In this document: positions 44,342 to 53,079 of the stretch, piece by piece
How positions within the stretch are numbered: position 1 is the first letter of the stretch
Layout of the letters: the number at the start of each line of letters is the position of its first letter
Source of the DNA: Prauserella marina
Lineage (GTDB): Bacteria; Actinomycetota; Actinomycetes; Mycobacteriales; Pseudonocardiaceae
Assembly (NCBI RefSeq): GCF_002240355.1
Contig: NZ_CP016353.1
Coordinates: forward strand, 2,902,501 to 2,966,500
Reading direction: 5' to 3'
Length of the DNA stretch: 64,000 bases
The notes under the pieces: generated by a model
The model's database searches: none
What the model saw: only the letters and a program-made list of their open reading frames with translations
What the model was told of the DNA's origin: nothing
Program-made: the position numbers and the translations under genes

Positions 44342-44827
44342 ATGACGGAACGCAAGCCACCCGGCGTCGACTTCGAGTCGTGGGTCGAGAAGCAGATCAG
44401 GGAAGCGCAGGAGCGTGGCGAGTTCGACAATCTGCCCGGATCGGGAAAACCGCTGAGCGGTCTCGATCGCCCGGTGAGGGAGAACTGGTGGCTGCATGAC
44501 TACCTTGAGCGGGAAGGGCTTTCCGGTGAGGCACTGCTGCCGGTGCCGCTCCGGCTGCGCAAGGAAGCCGAGGTGCTGCGCGAAACGGTCGGTGGCCTGC
44601 GGACGGAAGCCGAGGTGCGAGCGGTCGTCGGAAGGCTGAATCGCGCCATCGCCGAGTGGCAGCGCACCGGAACGGGCCCGGTGACCGTGGTTCCCGTCGA
44701 CGCCGACGACGTGGTGCGTGACTGGCGTGCCGAAAGGGACAGCACGGAGCCCGGGCGAACCGGGCAGCCGGCCGAGAACGGAACCGGCCACGGCCGGTCA
44801 CGGCGGCGATGGTGGCGCCGTCGCTGA
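44342..44827 (+). CDS. DUF1992 (DnaJ-related) protein
   Basis: The 161-residue protein carries the DUF1992 signature: VEKQIREAQERGEFDNLPGS followed by GKPL, then WWLHDYLEREGLS. It ends with an arginine/tryptophan-rich tail (RSRRRWWRRR). Proteins with this domain occur with or without a J-domain and no precise function is known. GGAGG precedes the ATG. It is divergent from a TetR gene with a strong shared operator. Confidence 0.78.
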   Translation: MTERKPPGVDFESWVEKQIREAQERGEFDNLPGSGKPLSGLDRPVRENWWLHDYLEREGLSGEALLPVPLRLRKEAEVLRETVGGLRTEAEVRAVVGRLNRAIAEWQRTGTGPVTVVPVDADDVVRDWRAERDSTEPGRTGQPAENGTGHGRSRRRWWRRR

Positions 44828-44830
44828 AGC

Positions 44831-44870
44831 GCGAGTCCCCCGCCCAGGGCGGCGAGATCCGCGTTCAGGG
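44831..44870 (-). repeat. 21-bp repeat, copy D with cap unit
   Basis: The cap CGAGTCCCCC at 44832-44841 is followed exactly 21 bases later by the core CGAGATCCGC at 44853-44862 and the partial tail GTTCAGGGC. The copy lies between convergent genes (DUF1992 and TetR) and shows the same cap-core spacing as copies A and E in reverse orientation. Confidence 0.75.
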
Positions 44871-44902
44871 CCCGGTCGACCCACCGTCCACACCGGACCG
44901 GC

Positions 44903-45529
44903 CTACCGGAGTTCCGGTCCGGCCACGGCGAGGAAGAGGCGGCAGCAGTGGTCGACGAGTTCGTCCTCGCTCACCGCGAGCGTGCCGTCGAGCCACGACG
45001 TCAGCGCCTGTGCGAGACCGCCGACGAGGACCTCGGCCGTGATGTCGAGGCGGCCGCTGTCGCCGACGCCGTAGAATTCCCGCGCCCGCAACCCGAGTAG
45101 CCGGACGAACAACCGGGTCGAGGCCGTTCGCCTTGCCGCGAGAACGGTATGCGCCAGCGCGGGTGAGAACAGCAGGTGGCCGCGCCGTGGGTCCTTGGCG
45201 ACGGCGCGCACGAGCGTCCCGAGCCCGGCACGGACTGTGGCGGTCACGTCGTCACTCGCCGATTCGATGGCGGCGAGCGTCGTGGCCGCGATGTCGTCGA
45301 CGACGTGGTCGTACACCGCGACGGCCAGCGCCTCGGTGTCGGCGAAGCTCTCGTAGAAATACCGCGCGGCGAGCCCGGCCTCTCGGCAGGCGCCCCTGAC
45401 GCTGAGCCGTTGCCAGCCGCCGGACGTGCCGAGCAGGTCGAGACCGGCTTCGATGAACCGCGCTCTCCGCCCGGCGATTCTGACGTCGCCGGTGACACCC
45501 CCGTAGGTGCGCGGCTGTGCGTCGTCCAT
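44903..45529 (-). CDS. TetR-family regulator
   Basis: The 208-residue protein has a helix-turn-helix in LSVRGACREAGLAARYFYES (about residues 42-61), followed by FADTEALAVAVYDHV and a helical ligand domain. It is divergent from the MpaB-family gene with 81 bases between the starts, so it most likely regulates that gene. A -35-like TTGACA lies at 45539-45544. Confidence 0.8.
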   Translation of the reverse strand: MDDAQPRTYGGVTGDVRIAGRRARFIEAGLDLLGTSGGWQRLSVRGACREAGLAARYFYESFADTEALAVAVYDHVVDDIAATTLAAIESASDDVTATVRAGLGTLVRAVAKDPRRGHLLFSPALAHTVLAARRTASTRLFVRLLGLRAREFYGVGDSGRLDITAEVLVGGLAQALTSWLDGTLAVSEDELVDHCCRLFLAVAGPELR

Positions 45530-45610
45530 GGGTCCATCTTGACATCACCACCCGGCAACCGGTCTCATATTTGCGAACGGGTGTGTGCAGATTACTTCCG
45601 AAGGGGCCGC

Positions 45611-46441
45611 ATGAGTACCGAGACAACGGGCAAGCCGGAGGTCACGCGCGAGGACGCGATGATCGGCGCGGGATTGCTCGCGGGTAGTGCGAACATCATC
45701 ATGCAGCTCGCCAGGCCGGCCGTCGGTTACGGCGTGGTCGAGAGCAAGGTCGAGGACGGCAACATCTTCCGGCGTCCGGTCAAACGCAGCCGCACCACGC
45801 TGACCTACCTCGCGGTGGCGATGCTCGGGACCGAAGACGAGCGGGCCGCCTACCGTCGCGCGGTCACCAAGCAGCACGTACAGGTGCGGTCGACCGAATC
45901 CAGTCCGGTGAGCTACAACGCGATGGACCCCGGGTTGCAGTTGTGGGTGGCAGCCTGTCTCTACAGGGGGTTCGAGGACACGTTCCGGATCCTCGCGGGT
46001 CCGCTGAGCGCGGAGGAGATCGAGCAGTTCTACCGCTCCGCGTCGCCGCTCGGCACGACGTTGCAGGTACGCGAGAGCATGTGGCCACCGGATCGCGCCG
46101 CGTTCGAGCGGTACTGGAACACCGCGCTCGACGAGGTCGCCATCGACGACACGGTGCGCGAATACCTCCACCGCATCGCGGTCTATGGTTTCCTCCCGAA
46201 ACCGGCGAGCGCGCTGCTCGGACCGTTCAACCGTTTTGTCACGACGGGCTTTCTGCCGCCCCGGTTCCGTGACGAGATGCGTCTGGAATGGACACCGCGA
46301 CAGCAACGTCGCTTCGACCGGCTGATGCGGGCGATCTCCGCGGTGGTGACGCGGGTGCCGAAGCCGGTGAGGGAGTTCCCGTACAACGCGCTCCTGTGGG
46401 ATCTGCGCCGCCGGTTGCGCAAGGGACAGCCGCTGGTGTGA
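45611..46441 (+). CDS. MpaB-family (DUF2236) oxygenase
   Basis: The 276-residue protein belongs to the latex-clearing/MpaB-like haem oxygenase family. Characteristic stretches are GLLAGSANIIMQLARPAVGY near residue 25, RRAVTKQHVQV with a candidate haem-ligand His, and DPGLQLWVAACLYRGFEDTF. Family members cleave or oxidise hydrophobic substrates; the substrate here is not known. The ATG at 45611 follows GAAGGGG. It is divergent from a TetR gene. Confidence 0.77.
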   Translation: MSTETTGKPEVTREDAMIGAGLLAGSANIIMQLARPAVGYGVVESKVEDGNIFRRPVKRSRTTLTYLAVAMLGTEDERAAYRRAVTKQHVQVRSTESSPVSYNAMDPGLQLWVAACLYRGFEDTFRILAGPLSAEEIEQFYRSASPLGTTLQVRESMWPPDRAAFERYWNTALDEVAIDDTVREYLHRIAVYGFLPKPASALLGPFNRFVTTGFLPPRFRDEMRLEWTPRQQRRFDRLMRAISAVVTRVPKPVREFPYNALLWDLRRRLRKGQPLV

Positions 46442-46522
46442 AGGGTGCCGGTTGCGCCGTCGAGTGCGGACTCGCCTACGCTGCGTTGAGCCGCAGGCCC
46501 GCAGCGAGCACAGAGGGAGCCC

Positions 46523-47500
46523 ATGGACCGCGCCGAGATCGTCGACATTCCCAAGGCCGAACTCCATGTGCACATCGAGGGGACACTCGAACCGGAGCTG
46601 GCGTTCCTGCTGGCGAGGCGCAACGGCCTGACTCTGCCCTACGCCGACAGCACGGAATTGCGTGCCAGGTATGCCTTCACCAGTCTTCAGTCCTTTTTGG
46701 ATCTCTATTACGGACTGATGGACGTCCTGCGCACCGCCGAGGATTTCCGCGATCTCACCACGGCTTATCTCGACAAGGCACGGCAGGACGGGATCAGGCA
46801 CGCCGAGATCTTCTTCGATCCGCAGGCGCATCTTCGCAGGGGTGTCCCGCTCGAAGCCATGCTGGAAGGCTTCGGTGCCGCCATCGCGGCGAGCGAAGGC
46901 CCCAGTGCCTATCTCATCCCGTGCTTTCTCAGGGATCTGGGACCCGGCGCCGCGATGGACACGCTCGACGAGTTGCTGCCCTACGCCGACCGGTTCGCGG
47001 CGGTGGGACTCGACTCGGCTGAGGCGGGGCACCCTCCCGAACCGTTCGCCGACGTGTTCGCCCGCGCGAGGGCGGCGGGCCTGCCTGCGGTGGCGCACGC
47101 GGGGGAGGAGGGGCCCTCGGATTACGTCCGGCAGGCGCTCGTTTCGCTGCACGCCCGCCGGATCGACCATGGCGTCCGCTGCCTCGACGATCCCGAGCTC
47201 GTCCTCCGGCTCGCGGCCGAGCAGATCCCGCTGACGGTGTGCCCGCTGTCGAACGTCATGCTGGGTGGGGTCGCCCGCATCGAGGAACACGCGTTGCCTC
47301 GACTGCTGGCCGCGGGGCTGACGGTGACGCTCAACTCCGACGATCCCGCCTACTTCGGCGGCTACCTCGCCGACGTCTACCAGCACGTCGCGCGGACGTT
47401 CGGGTACGACATCGCCACGATGCGGGCGTTCGGCGAGACGTCCATCCGCGCGTCCTTCCTGCCCGCCGCCGAACAGCAGCGCCTGCTCGGCCCGCTCTGA
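46523..47500 (+). CDS. Adenosine deaminase-family enzyme, probable adenine deaminase
   Basis: The 325-residue zinc hydrolase has His15-x-His17 in AELHVHIEGTLE, the catalytic region VAHAGEEGPSDYV, IDHGVRC and NSDDPAYFGGY. The last motif (SDDPAYFGG instead of TDDP) is typical of adenine deaminases rather than adenosine deaminases. It converts adenine to hypoxanthine for purine salvage. It is followed by a strong hairpin 11 bases after the stop. Confidence 0.85.
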   Translation: MDRAEIVDIPKAELHVHIEGTLEPELAFLLARRNGLTLPYADSTELRARYAFTSLQSFLDLYYGLMDVLRTAEDFRDLTTAYLDKARQDGIRHAEIFFDPQAHLRRGVPLEAMLEGFGAAIAASEGPSAYLIPCFLRDLGPGAAMDTLDELLPYADRFAAVGLDSAEAGHPPEPFADVFARARAAGLPAVAHAGEEGPSDYVRQALVSLHARRIDHGVRCLDDPELVLRLAAEQIPLTVCPLSNVMLGGVARIEEHALPRLLAAGLTVTLNSDDPAYFGGYLADVYQHVARTFGYDIATMRAFGETSIRASFLPAAEQQRLLGPL

Positions 47501-47510
47501 GCGCTGGGCC

Positions 47511-47551
47511 GTGTCTGACAATCCCTTTGCCAGCAGAGGATTGTCAGACAC
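47511..47551. terminator. Hairpin with 14-bp perfect stem after the deaminase gene
   Basis: GTGTCTGACAATCC (47511-47524) is exactly complementary to 47538-47551, with a 13-base loop. It lies 11 bases after the deaminase stop and about 55 before the acetyltransferase ATG, and most likely acts as a terminator. No T-run is present. A small mobile-element remnant is an alternative. Confidence 0.6.
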
Positions 47552-47606
47552 GACCTTGTGCCGAGGCCGAGGAGGCCGACTACGCTGCGGTGCAGGAGGG
47601 CAGAAC

Positions 47607-47939
47607 ATGGCTGACAGCACTGATCCGGCGACATCGAAGGTCGTCCGCGACGACGACAAGGCACGCTACGAGATCTGGTGGGGTGATGAGCTCGCCGGGT
47701 TCGCCGCCTTCCGGCAGCGCGGCGGGCGCACCATCTTCGTGCACACCGAGATCGGCGACGAATTCGGGGGCAAGGGGCTCGGCAGCGCGCTGGCGAAGGG
47801 CGCGCTCGACGACGTCGTGCGGCGCGGGCAGCTCATCGTCGCGGTATGCCCGTTCATCGCGGCCTACCTTGGCAAGCACCCCGAATACGCCGAGCACGTC
47901 GTGAACCGCGACGGCGGCGCCCGGCGTGACGATGAGTAA
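47607..47939 (+). CDS. GNAT-like N-acetyltransferase (small, YjdJ-type)
   Basis: The 110-residue protein has the acetyl-CoA binding pattern FGGKGLGSALAKGALDDVVR and a final VCPFIAAYLGKHPEYAEHV, as in the minimal GCN5-related proteins of the YjdJ type. The ATG at 47607 follows AGGAGGG. The substrate is unknown. Its end overlaps the start of the pirin gene by 14 bases, so both are co-transcribed. Confidence 0.8.
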   Translation: MADSTDPATSKVVRDDDKARYEIWWGDELAGFAAFRQRGGRTIFVHTEIGDEFGGKGLGSALAKGALDDVVRRGQLIVAVCPFIAAYLGKHPEYAEHVVNRDGGARRDDE

Positions 47940-48885
47940 CCTTGAGAACCGCCCCGCGCTCACCCCGTGCTCCTCGGCGGCGGAGGCCGAGGCGGTGGCC
48001 GAGGTGCTGCCCGCCCGCAGGGTCCCGCTCGGCGGGGTCAGGGGCCTCCAGGTCGACAGGGTGCTTCCCCAGCGTGCTCTTCCGACCGTGGGCGCGTGGT
48101 GCTTCCTCGACCGGTTCGGCCCGGAGTCCGCGCGGATGCGGGTGTTGCCGCACCCGCACATCGGTCTCCAGACGGTCACCTGGCCACTGTCCGGTGACAT
48201 CAGGCATCGCGACAGCGTGGGCAGCGACGTCCTGGTGCGGCCTGGCCAGCTCAACCTCATGACGGCGGGAAGGGGTGTCTCGCACTCGGAGTTCTCCGTG
48301 GGTGAGACACCGGTGCTGCACGGGCTTCAGCTCTGGGCCGCTCTGCCCGCAGCGCACGCGCGGGTCGAGCCCGCGTTCGAGCAGCACACCGACCTTCCCC
48401 GGTACGTCGAGGCCGGCACGGTCGCCGTCGTGCTGATGGGGGAGCTCGCCGGTGCCGCCTCGCGGGCCACCACCCACAGCCCGCTGCTCGCCGCCGACGT
48501 CACGCTGTCGGTCGGCGCCGCCACGACGTTGCCGCTGCGCCCCGACTTCGAGCACGCCGTGCTGGTCGTCGATGGCGCGGTCACGGTCGACGGCACCGAG
48601 CTGTCTCCAGGACCGCTGCTGTATCTCGGCACCGGCCGGACGGAGCTGACCTTCACGGCGAGCGAACCGGCGAGGCTCATGCTGCTCGGCGGCGAGCCGT
48701 TTCCCGACGACCTCGTGATGTGGTGGAACTTCGTCGGCCGCGATCACGACGACATCGCAGCCGCGAGAGCCGACTGGGAAGGCCGCGACCCCGCGCGATT
48801 CGGGCACGTCTCCGGCCACGGCGACGAGCGCATTCCCGCGCCGGAGCTGCCGGGGGTGCGGCTGACGCCACGCAGGCGGCGCTGA
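47926..48885 (+). CDS. Pirin-family protein
   Basis: The 319-residue bicupin has the pirin N-terminal domain with metal ligands in LPHPHIGLQTVTWPLSG and GRGVSHSEFS, and the C-terminal pirin domain (PRYVEAGTVAVVLMGELAGA). Bacterial pirins can act as quercetinases or redox-responsive partners. The start is either the GTG at 47926 or the ATG at 47932. It overlaps the acetyltransferase gene. A repeat array lies downstream. Confidence 0.85.
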   Translation: MTMSNLENRPALTPCSSAAEAEAVAEVLPARRVPLGGVRGLQVDRVLPQRALPTVGAWCFLDRFGPESARMRVLPHPHIGLQTVTWPLSGDIRHRDSVGSDVLVRPGQLNLMTAGRGVSHSEFSVGETPVLHGLQLWAALPAAHARVEPAFEQHTDLPRYVEAGTVAVVLMGELAGAASRATTHSPLLAADVTLSVGAATTLPLRPDFEHAVLVVDGAVTVDGTELSPGPLLYLGTGRTELTFTASEPARLMLLGGEPFPDDLVMWWNFVGRDHDDIAAARADWEGRDPARFGHVSGHGDERIPAPELPGVRLTPRRRR

Positions 48886-48931
48886 GCCGGGTACCTGTCG
48901 TCTGGCACCGGCTGCCGTGCTGGCTTCGCGC

Positions 48932-49004
48932 TCGGATCTCGGACGCGCGGATACGGATCTCGCGTGCCTGGGCGCGGATCTCGGCGTCCGGGACGGGGGA
49001 CTCG
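48932..49004 (+). repeat. 21-bp repeat, copy E (three cores and cap)
   Basis: Cores start at 48932 (TCGGATCTCG), 48953 (ACGGATCTCG) and 48974 (GCGGATCTCG). The cap GGGGGACTCG begins at 48995. All four are exactly 21 bases apart. The array lies in the 269-base gap between the pirin and AspT genes, which holds nothing else recognisable. Confidence 0.8.
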
Positions 49005-49154
49005 CGCGCCGGGCTTCCTGAACGGGTGAACCGCGAACGGACGGGTGACGGCAACGAATGCGGTTTCGTGACCGGCTCCTTATGTTCGGTTGGTGATCTC
49101 TGCGATCTTCTCGACCCGTGACGTCACCGCTCGCGCGATCAACCGGTCACGCCG

Positions 49155-50828
49155 ATGAGCATCCTGAGGGAAAGACCCGAACTGGCTCTCTTCCTGTGCC
49201 TGGCGCTGGGCTATCTGATCGGCAAGATCAGGGTCGGTCCGATCCAGCTCGGTGGCATCTGCGGCGTCCTGATCGTCGCGCTGCTGATCGGAACCCAGAA
49301 CGTCACTGTGGACAGTGGCGTGAAGACCGTCGCGTTCGCACTGTTCATCTTCGCTCTCGGCTACGTGGGCGGACCCCAGTTCTTCGCGCACCTCAACAGG
49401 TCCGGCCTCAGATTCGGGGTGCTGTCGGTCATCGAAGTGGTCTGTGTCGTGGGTATCGCGCTGACGCTCGCCGGCGCGTTCGACCTCGACATCGGTACCG
49501 CGAGCGGCATTCTGGCAGGCGCGGCGACCGAGTCGGCCGTCGTAGGGACCGCGACCGAGGCCATCGGCAAGCTCGGGCTTCCAGCCGACCAGGTTTCGGC
49601 TTTGCAGGGCAACGTCGCGACCGCCTACACCGTCTGCTATCTGTTCGGCCTCGTCACGATCGTGCTGTTCACCAGCCAGCTCGCGCCGCTGTTGCTGCGC
49701 ATCAACCTCGCGGTGGCCTCCCGCGAACTGTGGAGCAAGACCAAGGGTGGCGACACGAGCCTCGCCGACGACGAGCAGCCGGCGCTGCCGTCCCTCGTCG
49801 GCCGTACCTACCTCGTGCACGCGGCGGCGGGCAGAACGATCTCCGGCGTGGAGGGAGACCTGAACGGCGGCGCCTCGATCGAGTCGGTCAAGCGGGGAAA
49901 GGACATCCTGCATCCAGCACCCGACCTGACCCTGCGCGAAGGCGACATCGTGCTCGTCGTCGGGCAGCGGGCCAGCGCGGTCGAGGCCGGAGTGGAGATC
50001 GGGGTCGAGACGTCGAGCGTTCCCGGACTCGACACCCCGCTCGTGGTACGGGACGTGGTGCTGACGAGCAGAAAACTGCACCGGGCGACCGTGGCGAGCG
50101 TCCGGAGGGACAATCCCGAACTCGCCGAGGGCGGGGTCTACCTCACCGGAATCCAGCGAGGTGACAACGACCTGCCCGTCGCACGGGAGACCGAACTGCA
50201 CAGGGGTGACGTGGTCACCCTTGTCGGTACGAGGGCCAAAGTGGACAGGATCGTCAAGGACTTCGGCGCCAAGATCCGCAACGACACCGCCGACTACGTC
50301 TACATCGGACTCGGTCTCTCCGTCGGTGTGCTGCTTGGTGCGATCACGGTACGGATCGGCGACGTGCCGATGTCGCTGGGCACCGGTGGTGGCTGTCTGA
50401 TCTCCGGGCTGGTGTTCGGCTGGATCCGCTCGCTGCATCCGACCTTCGGCGCCTTTCCGCCCGCCGCTGCGCAGACCATGAAGGACCTCGGGCTCGCCGT
50501 GTTCATCGCGGTCACCGGGCTCGCCGCGGGTCCGCACGCGTGGGACCTGCTCAAGCAGTACGGCGCGCTGCTGCCGCTGGCCGGTATCGGCATGGTGCTC
50601 ATCCCCGCGCTGCTGTCCATTTGGGTCGGCCGCAAACTGCTCAAGATCGAGCCACCGCTGCTGATCGGCGCGATCGCGGGCCAGCAATGCAGCACGCCGG
50701 GCATTACGGCGATCACGGCGGTCGCGAAGAGCACGGTGCCGCTGCTCGGTTACACCATCACCTACACGATCTCGAACTTCCTGCTGCCGCTCACCGGGCC
50801 GCTGCTGGTCGGGATTCTCGGAAGCTGA
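49155..50828 (+). CDS. aspT: Aspartate:alanine antiporter
   Basis: The 557-residue protein has the AAEx layout: an N-terminal membrane half (ALGYLIGKIRVGPIQLGGIC), two central RCK/TrkA_C domains (GRTISGVEGDLNGGASIESV, then GDNDLPVARETELHRGDVVT) and a C-terminal membrane half (IGAIAGQQCSTPGITAI). It exchanges external aspartate for internal alanine. The next gene encodes aspartate 4-decarboxylase, the enzyme that makes alanine from aspartate, so the pair can form an electrogenic, proton-consuming cycle. This pairing supports the aspartate specificity. Confidence 0.88.
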   Translation: MSILRERPELALFLCLALGYLIGKIRVGPIQLGGICGVLIVALLIGTQNVTVDSGVKTVAFALFIFALGYVGGPQFFAHLNRSGLRFGVLSVIEVVCVVGIALTLAGAFDLDIGTASGILAGAATESAVVGTATEAIGKLGLPADQVSALQGNVATAYTVCYLFGLVTIVLFTSQLAPLLLRINLAVASRELWSKTKGGDTSLADDEQPALPSLVGRTYLVHAAAGRTISGVEGDLNGGASIESVKRGKDILHPAPDLTLREGDIVLVVGQRASAVEAGVEIGVETSSVPGLDTPLVVRDVVLTSRKLHRATVASVRRDNPELAEGGVYLTGIQRGDNDLPVARETELHRGDVVTLVGTRAKVDRIVKDFGAKIRNDTADYVYIGLGLSVGVLLGAITVRIGDVPMSLGTGGGCLISGLVFGWIRSLHPTFGAFPPAAAQTMKDLGLAVFIAVTGLAAGPHAWDLLKQYGALLPLAGIGMVLIPALLSIWVGRKLLKIEPPLLIGAIAGQQCSTPGITAITAVAKSTVPLLGYTITYTISNFLLPLTGPLLVGILGS

Positions 50829-50857
50829 GCCACAGCGCACCCAGAAGGGAACAGCCG

Positions 50858-52525
50858 ATGACCCGCTCCTCCGTCAGCCGCGAGGAAATGCACCGACTCG
50901 CCCAGCTCAGTCCCTTCGAACTGAAGGGGGAGTTCATCGCGCTCGCCGAGAAGCACATCGGCGACGATTCACCACAGAAGAGCCGCGGTACGAAGGTCAT
51001 GCTCAACGCGGGAAGGGGCAACCCGAACTGGGTGGCGACGGGGCCGAGGGAGGCGTTTCTCGCGCTCGGCCATTTCGCGCTGTCCGAGAGCCGTCGAGTG
51101 TGGACGGCCGACGACCTCGGCGGAATGCCGCAGCGGGACGGCATCGCCGGGCGGTGGGCGACCTTCGCTCGCACCCACCCCGGTCTGCCTGGGATCGAGC
51201 AACTCGGCAGGTGTATCGAACTCGGTGTCTCCAGGTTCGGTTTCTCCGCCGACGACTGGGTGCACGAGCTGGCCGACGCGGTCATCGCCGACAACTACCC
51301 CGTTCCCGACCGGATGCTGACCCACGCGGAGAAGGTGGTCAGGGAATACCTCAAGGAGGAGATCTTCGACGGAGCGGGATCGGATAGCGCCACGCTGAAC
51401 CTGTTCGCGACGGAGGGCGGCACGGCCGCCATGTGCTACATCTTCGATTCGCTGATGGCCAACGGCCTGCTGCACAAGGGTGATCGGATCGCGTTGATGG
51501 TCCCGGTGTTCACGCCCTATATCGAGATCCCCGAACTGGACACCTACGATTTCGATGTCGTTCTCGTGCGGGCCAGCAGTTTCGTGGACAAGGGCGTGCG
51601 AGGGTGGCGGTACCCGGACGAGGAGGTGGCCAAGCTGGCCGACCCCTCGATCAAGCTGGTGTGCCTCGTCAACCCGAGCAACCCGCCTTCACTGGCCCTC
51701 TCGGAACGGGTCGCCGACCGTATCAAGGACATCGTCGCCGATGACAACCCGAACCTGATCATCGTCACCGACGACGTCTACGGGACGTTCGTCGAGGGGT
51801 TCCGCAGCCTCGCGGCCGACCTGCCCCGCAACACGCTACTGGTCTACTCCTATTCCAAGCACTTCGGCGCGACGGGCTGGCGGCTGGGCGTGATCGGCCT
51901 GCGCGAGGACAACGTCATCGACGAGGCGATCGCGGCGTTGCCGAGGGCCGAGAAGGACCGGCTGGCCAGGAGATACGGCTCGCTCAGCCTGGAACCGGAG
52001 AAAATCAGCTTCATCGACCGGCTCGTCGCCGATTCGCGACAGGTCGCGCTCAACCACACCGCGGGGCTCGGGCTGCCGCAACAGGCGCAGCTCGTGCTGT
52101 TCTCGTTGTTCGCGCTGCTCGACGAGGGCAAGGCATACAAACGGCGGGTGCGCGCGATCGTCAGACAGCGGCTCGACCTGTTGATCGAGGGCGCGCGGAT
52201 GGAGATCGCCGACGACCCAGGCCGCGCGGGCTACTACATCGAACTCGACCTGCTGGCCGAGGCGGAACGCGTGTACGGCAAGGAATTCCGCGACTACCTG
52301 CTGGCGGCCTACGACCCGGTGGACGCGCTGTTCCGGCTGGCGGAGCGGAGTTCGGTGGTGCTGCTCAACGGCGGTGGTTTCGACGGCCCCGAATGGTCGG
52401 TTCGCGTATCGCTGGCCAACCTCGACGATCTCGACTATCTCAAGATCGGGCACCATCTCCACGCGATCCTCGGTGACTATCACTCGGAGTGGCAGCGCTC
52501 CACGGGCTCAGCTTCGTCGCAGTAG
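50858..52525 (+). CDS. aspD: Bifunctional aspartate aminotransferase/aspartate 4-decarboxylase
   Basis: The 555-residue PLP enzyme of fold type I is longer than ordinary aminotransferases, as expected for AspD. The cofactor lysine is Lys334 in SYSKHFGATGWRLG, and the Asn and Asp contacts are in VNPSNPP and VTDDVYG. The N-terminal extension (LMLNAGRGNPNW-type stretch near residue 50) is typical of the decarboxylase. It converts L-aspartate to L-alanine and CO2. It starts 29 bases after aspT and ends overlapping the convergent membrane-protein gene. Confidence 0.9.
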   Translation: MTRSSVSREEMHRLAQLSPFELKGEFIALAEKHIGDDSPQKSRGTKVMLNAGRGNPNWVATGPREAFLALGHFALSESRRVWTADDLGGMPQRDGIAGRWATFARTHPGLPGIEQLGRCIELGVSRFGFSADDWVHELADAVIADNYPVPDRMLTHAEKVVREYLKEEIFDGAGSDSATLNLFATEGGTAAMCYIFDSLMANGLLHKGDRIALMVPVFTPYIEIPELDTYDFDVVLVRASSFVDKGVRGWRYPDEEVAKLADPSIKLVCLVNPSNPPSLALSERVADRIKDIVADDNPNLIIVTDDVYGTFVEGFRSLAADLPRNTLLVYSYSKHFGATGWRLGVIGLREDNVIDEAIAALPRAEKDRLARRYGSLSLEPEKISFIDRLVADSRQVALNHTAGLGLPQQAQLVLFSLFALLDEGKAYKRRVRAIVRQRLDLLIEGARMEIADDPGRAGYYIELDLLAEAERVYGKEFRDYLLAAYDPVDALFRLAERSSVVLLNGGGFDGPEWSVRVSLANLDDLDYLKIGHHLHAILGDYHSEWQRSTGSASSQ

Positions 52526-52945
52526 GAAGTGGCGGTACACCCCGAGCACGAACACGCCGAGCAGCAGCACACCCGCGCCGACGAGGTAGCCGGTCTGCGG
52601 ACTGATCGCCTTGCCGCCGATGCTGTCGCTCGCCAGATGGCCGAGGTACAGCTCGCGTGGAAACAGCAGCGCGAGGATGCCGGCCGCCGTCCAGCACGCT
52701 CCCGGATACCAGGCGTAACGGGGCCACGCCGCCTCGGCCCTCGGGAAGCTGGCGACGCCGACGAAGAAGACGGGAAGCAACACGAGGATGCCGAACACGG
52801 CGTAGACCGGCTGATCGTCGGAAAAGCCCTCGCCCAAGGCGGGGACGGCCAGCAGTGGCAGGCCGAAACCGAACAGTCGCATGCCGATCCGGAATCCCCG
52901 GCCCTGCGCGCTTTGCTCCGGGTCCGAGCTCTCGCGCCGTTCCAC
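52508..52945 (-). CDS. Four-helix membrane protein of unknown function
   Basis: The 145-residue protein has four hydrophobic helices (FGFGLPLLAVPALG, YAVFGILVLLPVFFVGVASF, AWYPGACWTAAGILALLF and GYLVGAGVLLLGVFVLGVY). I do not recognise a family. The frame has GC-rich third positions. It overlaps the end of aspD by 18 bases and is divergent from the MarR gene, whose operator could influence it. Confidence 0.65.
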   Translation of the reverse strand: MERRESSDPEQSAQGRGFRIGMRLFGFGLPLLAVPALGEGFSDDQPVYAVFGILVLLPVFFVGVASFPRAEAAWPRYAWYPGACWTAAGILALLFPRELYLGHLASDSIGGKAISPQTGYLVGAGVLLLGVFVLGVYRHFLLRRS

Positions 52946-53010
52946 GCGAGGAGATTAGCAATCCCGGGCAAGATCCCTGGGATCGCGGGGAAGAACACAT
53001 CCGGCTAGAC

Positions 53011-53028
53011 TAGTTTTCACATTAACTA
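53011..53028. promoter_or_regulatory. MarR operator upstream of the regulator gene
   Basis: TAGTTTTCACATTAACTA has perfect 5-bp arms (TAGTT, AACTA) and extends to ACTAGTT...AACTAGT at 53009-53030. A related site with 12 of 18 identical positions lies at 53659-53676 before the homogentisate operon. Confidence 0.6.
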
Positions 53029-53079
53029 GTTTGCGTGTTGGCATCCGGTGCCGCCGCTTCGTGAGGTTAGGGTGAGCGC

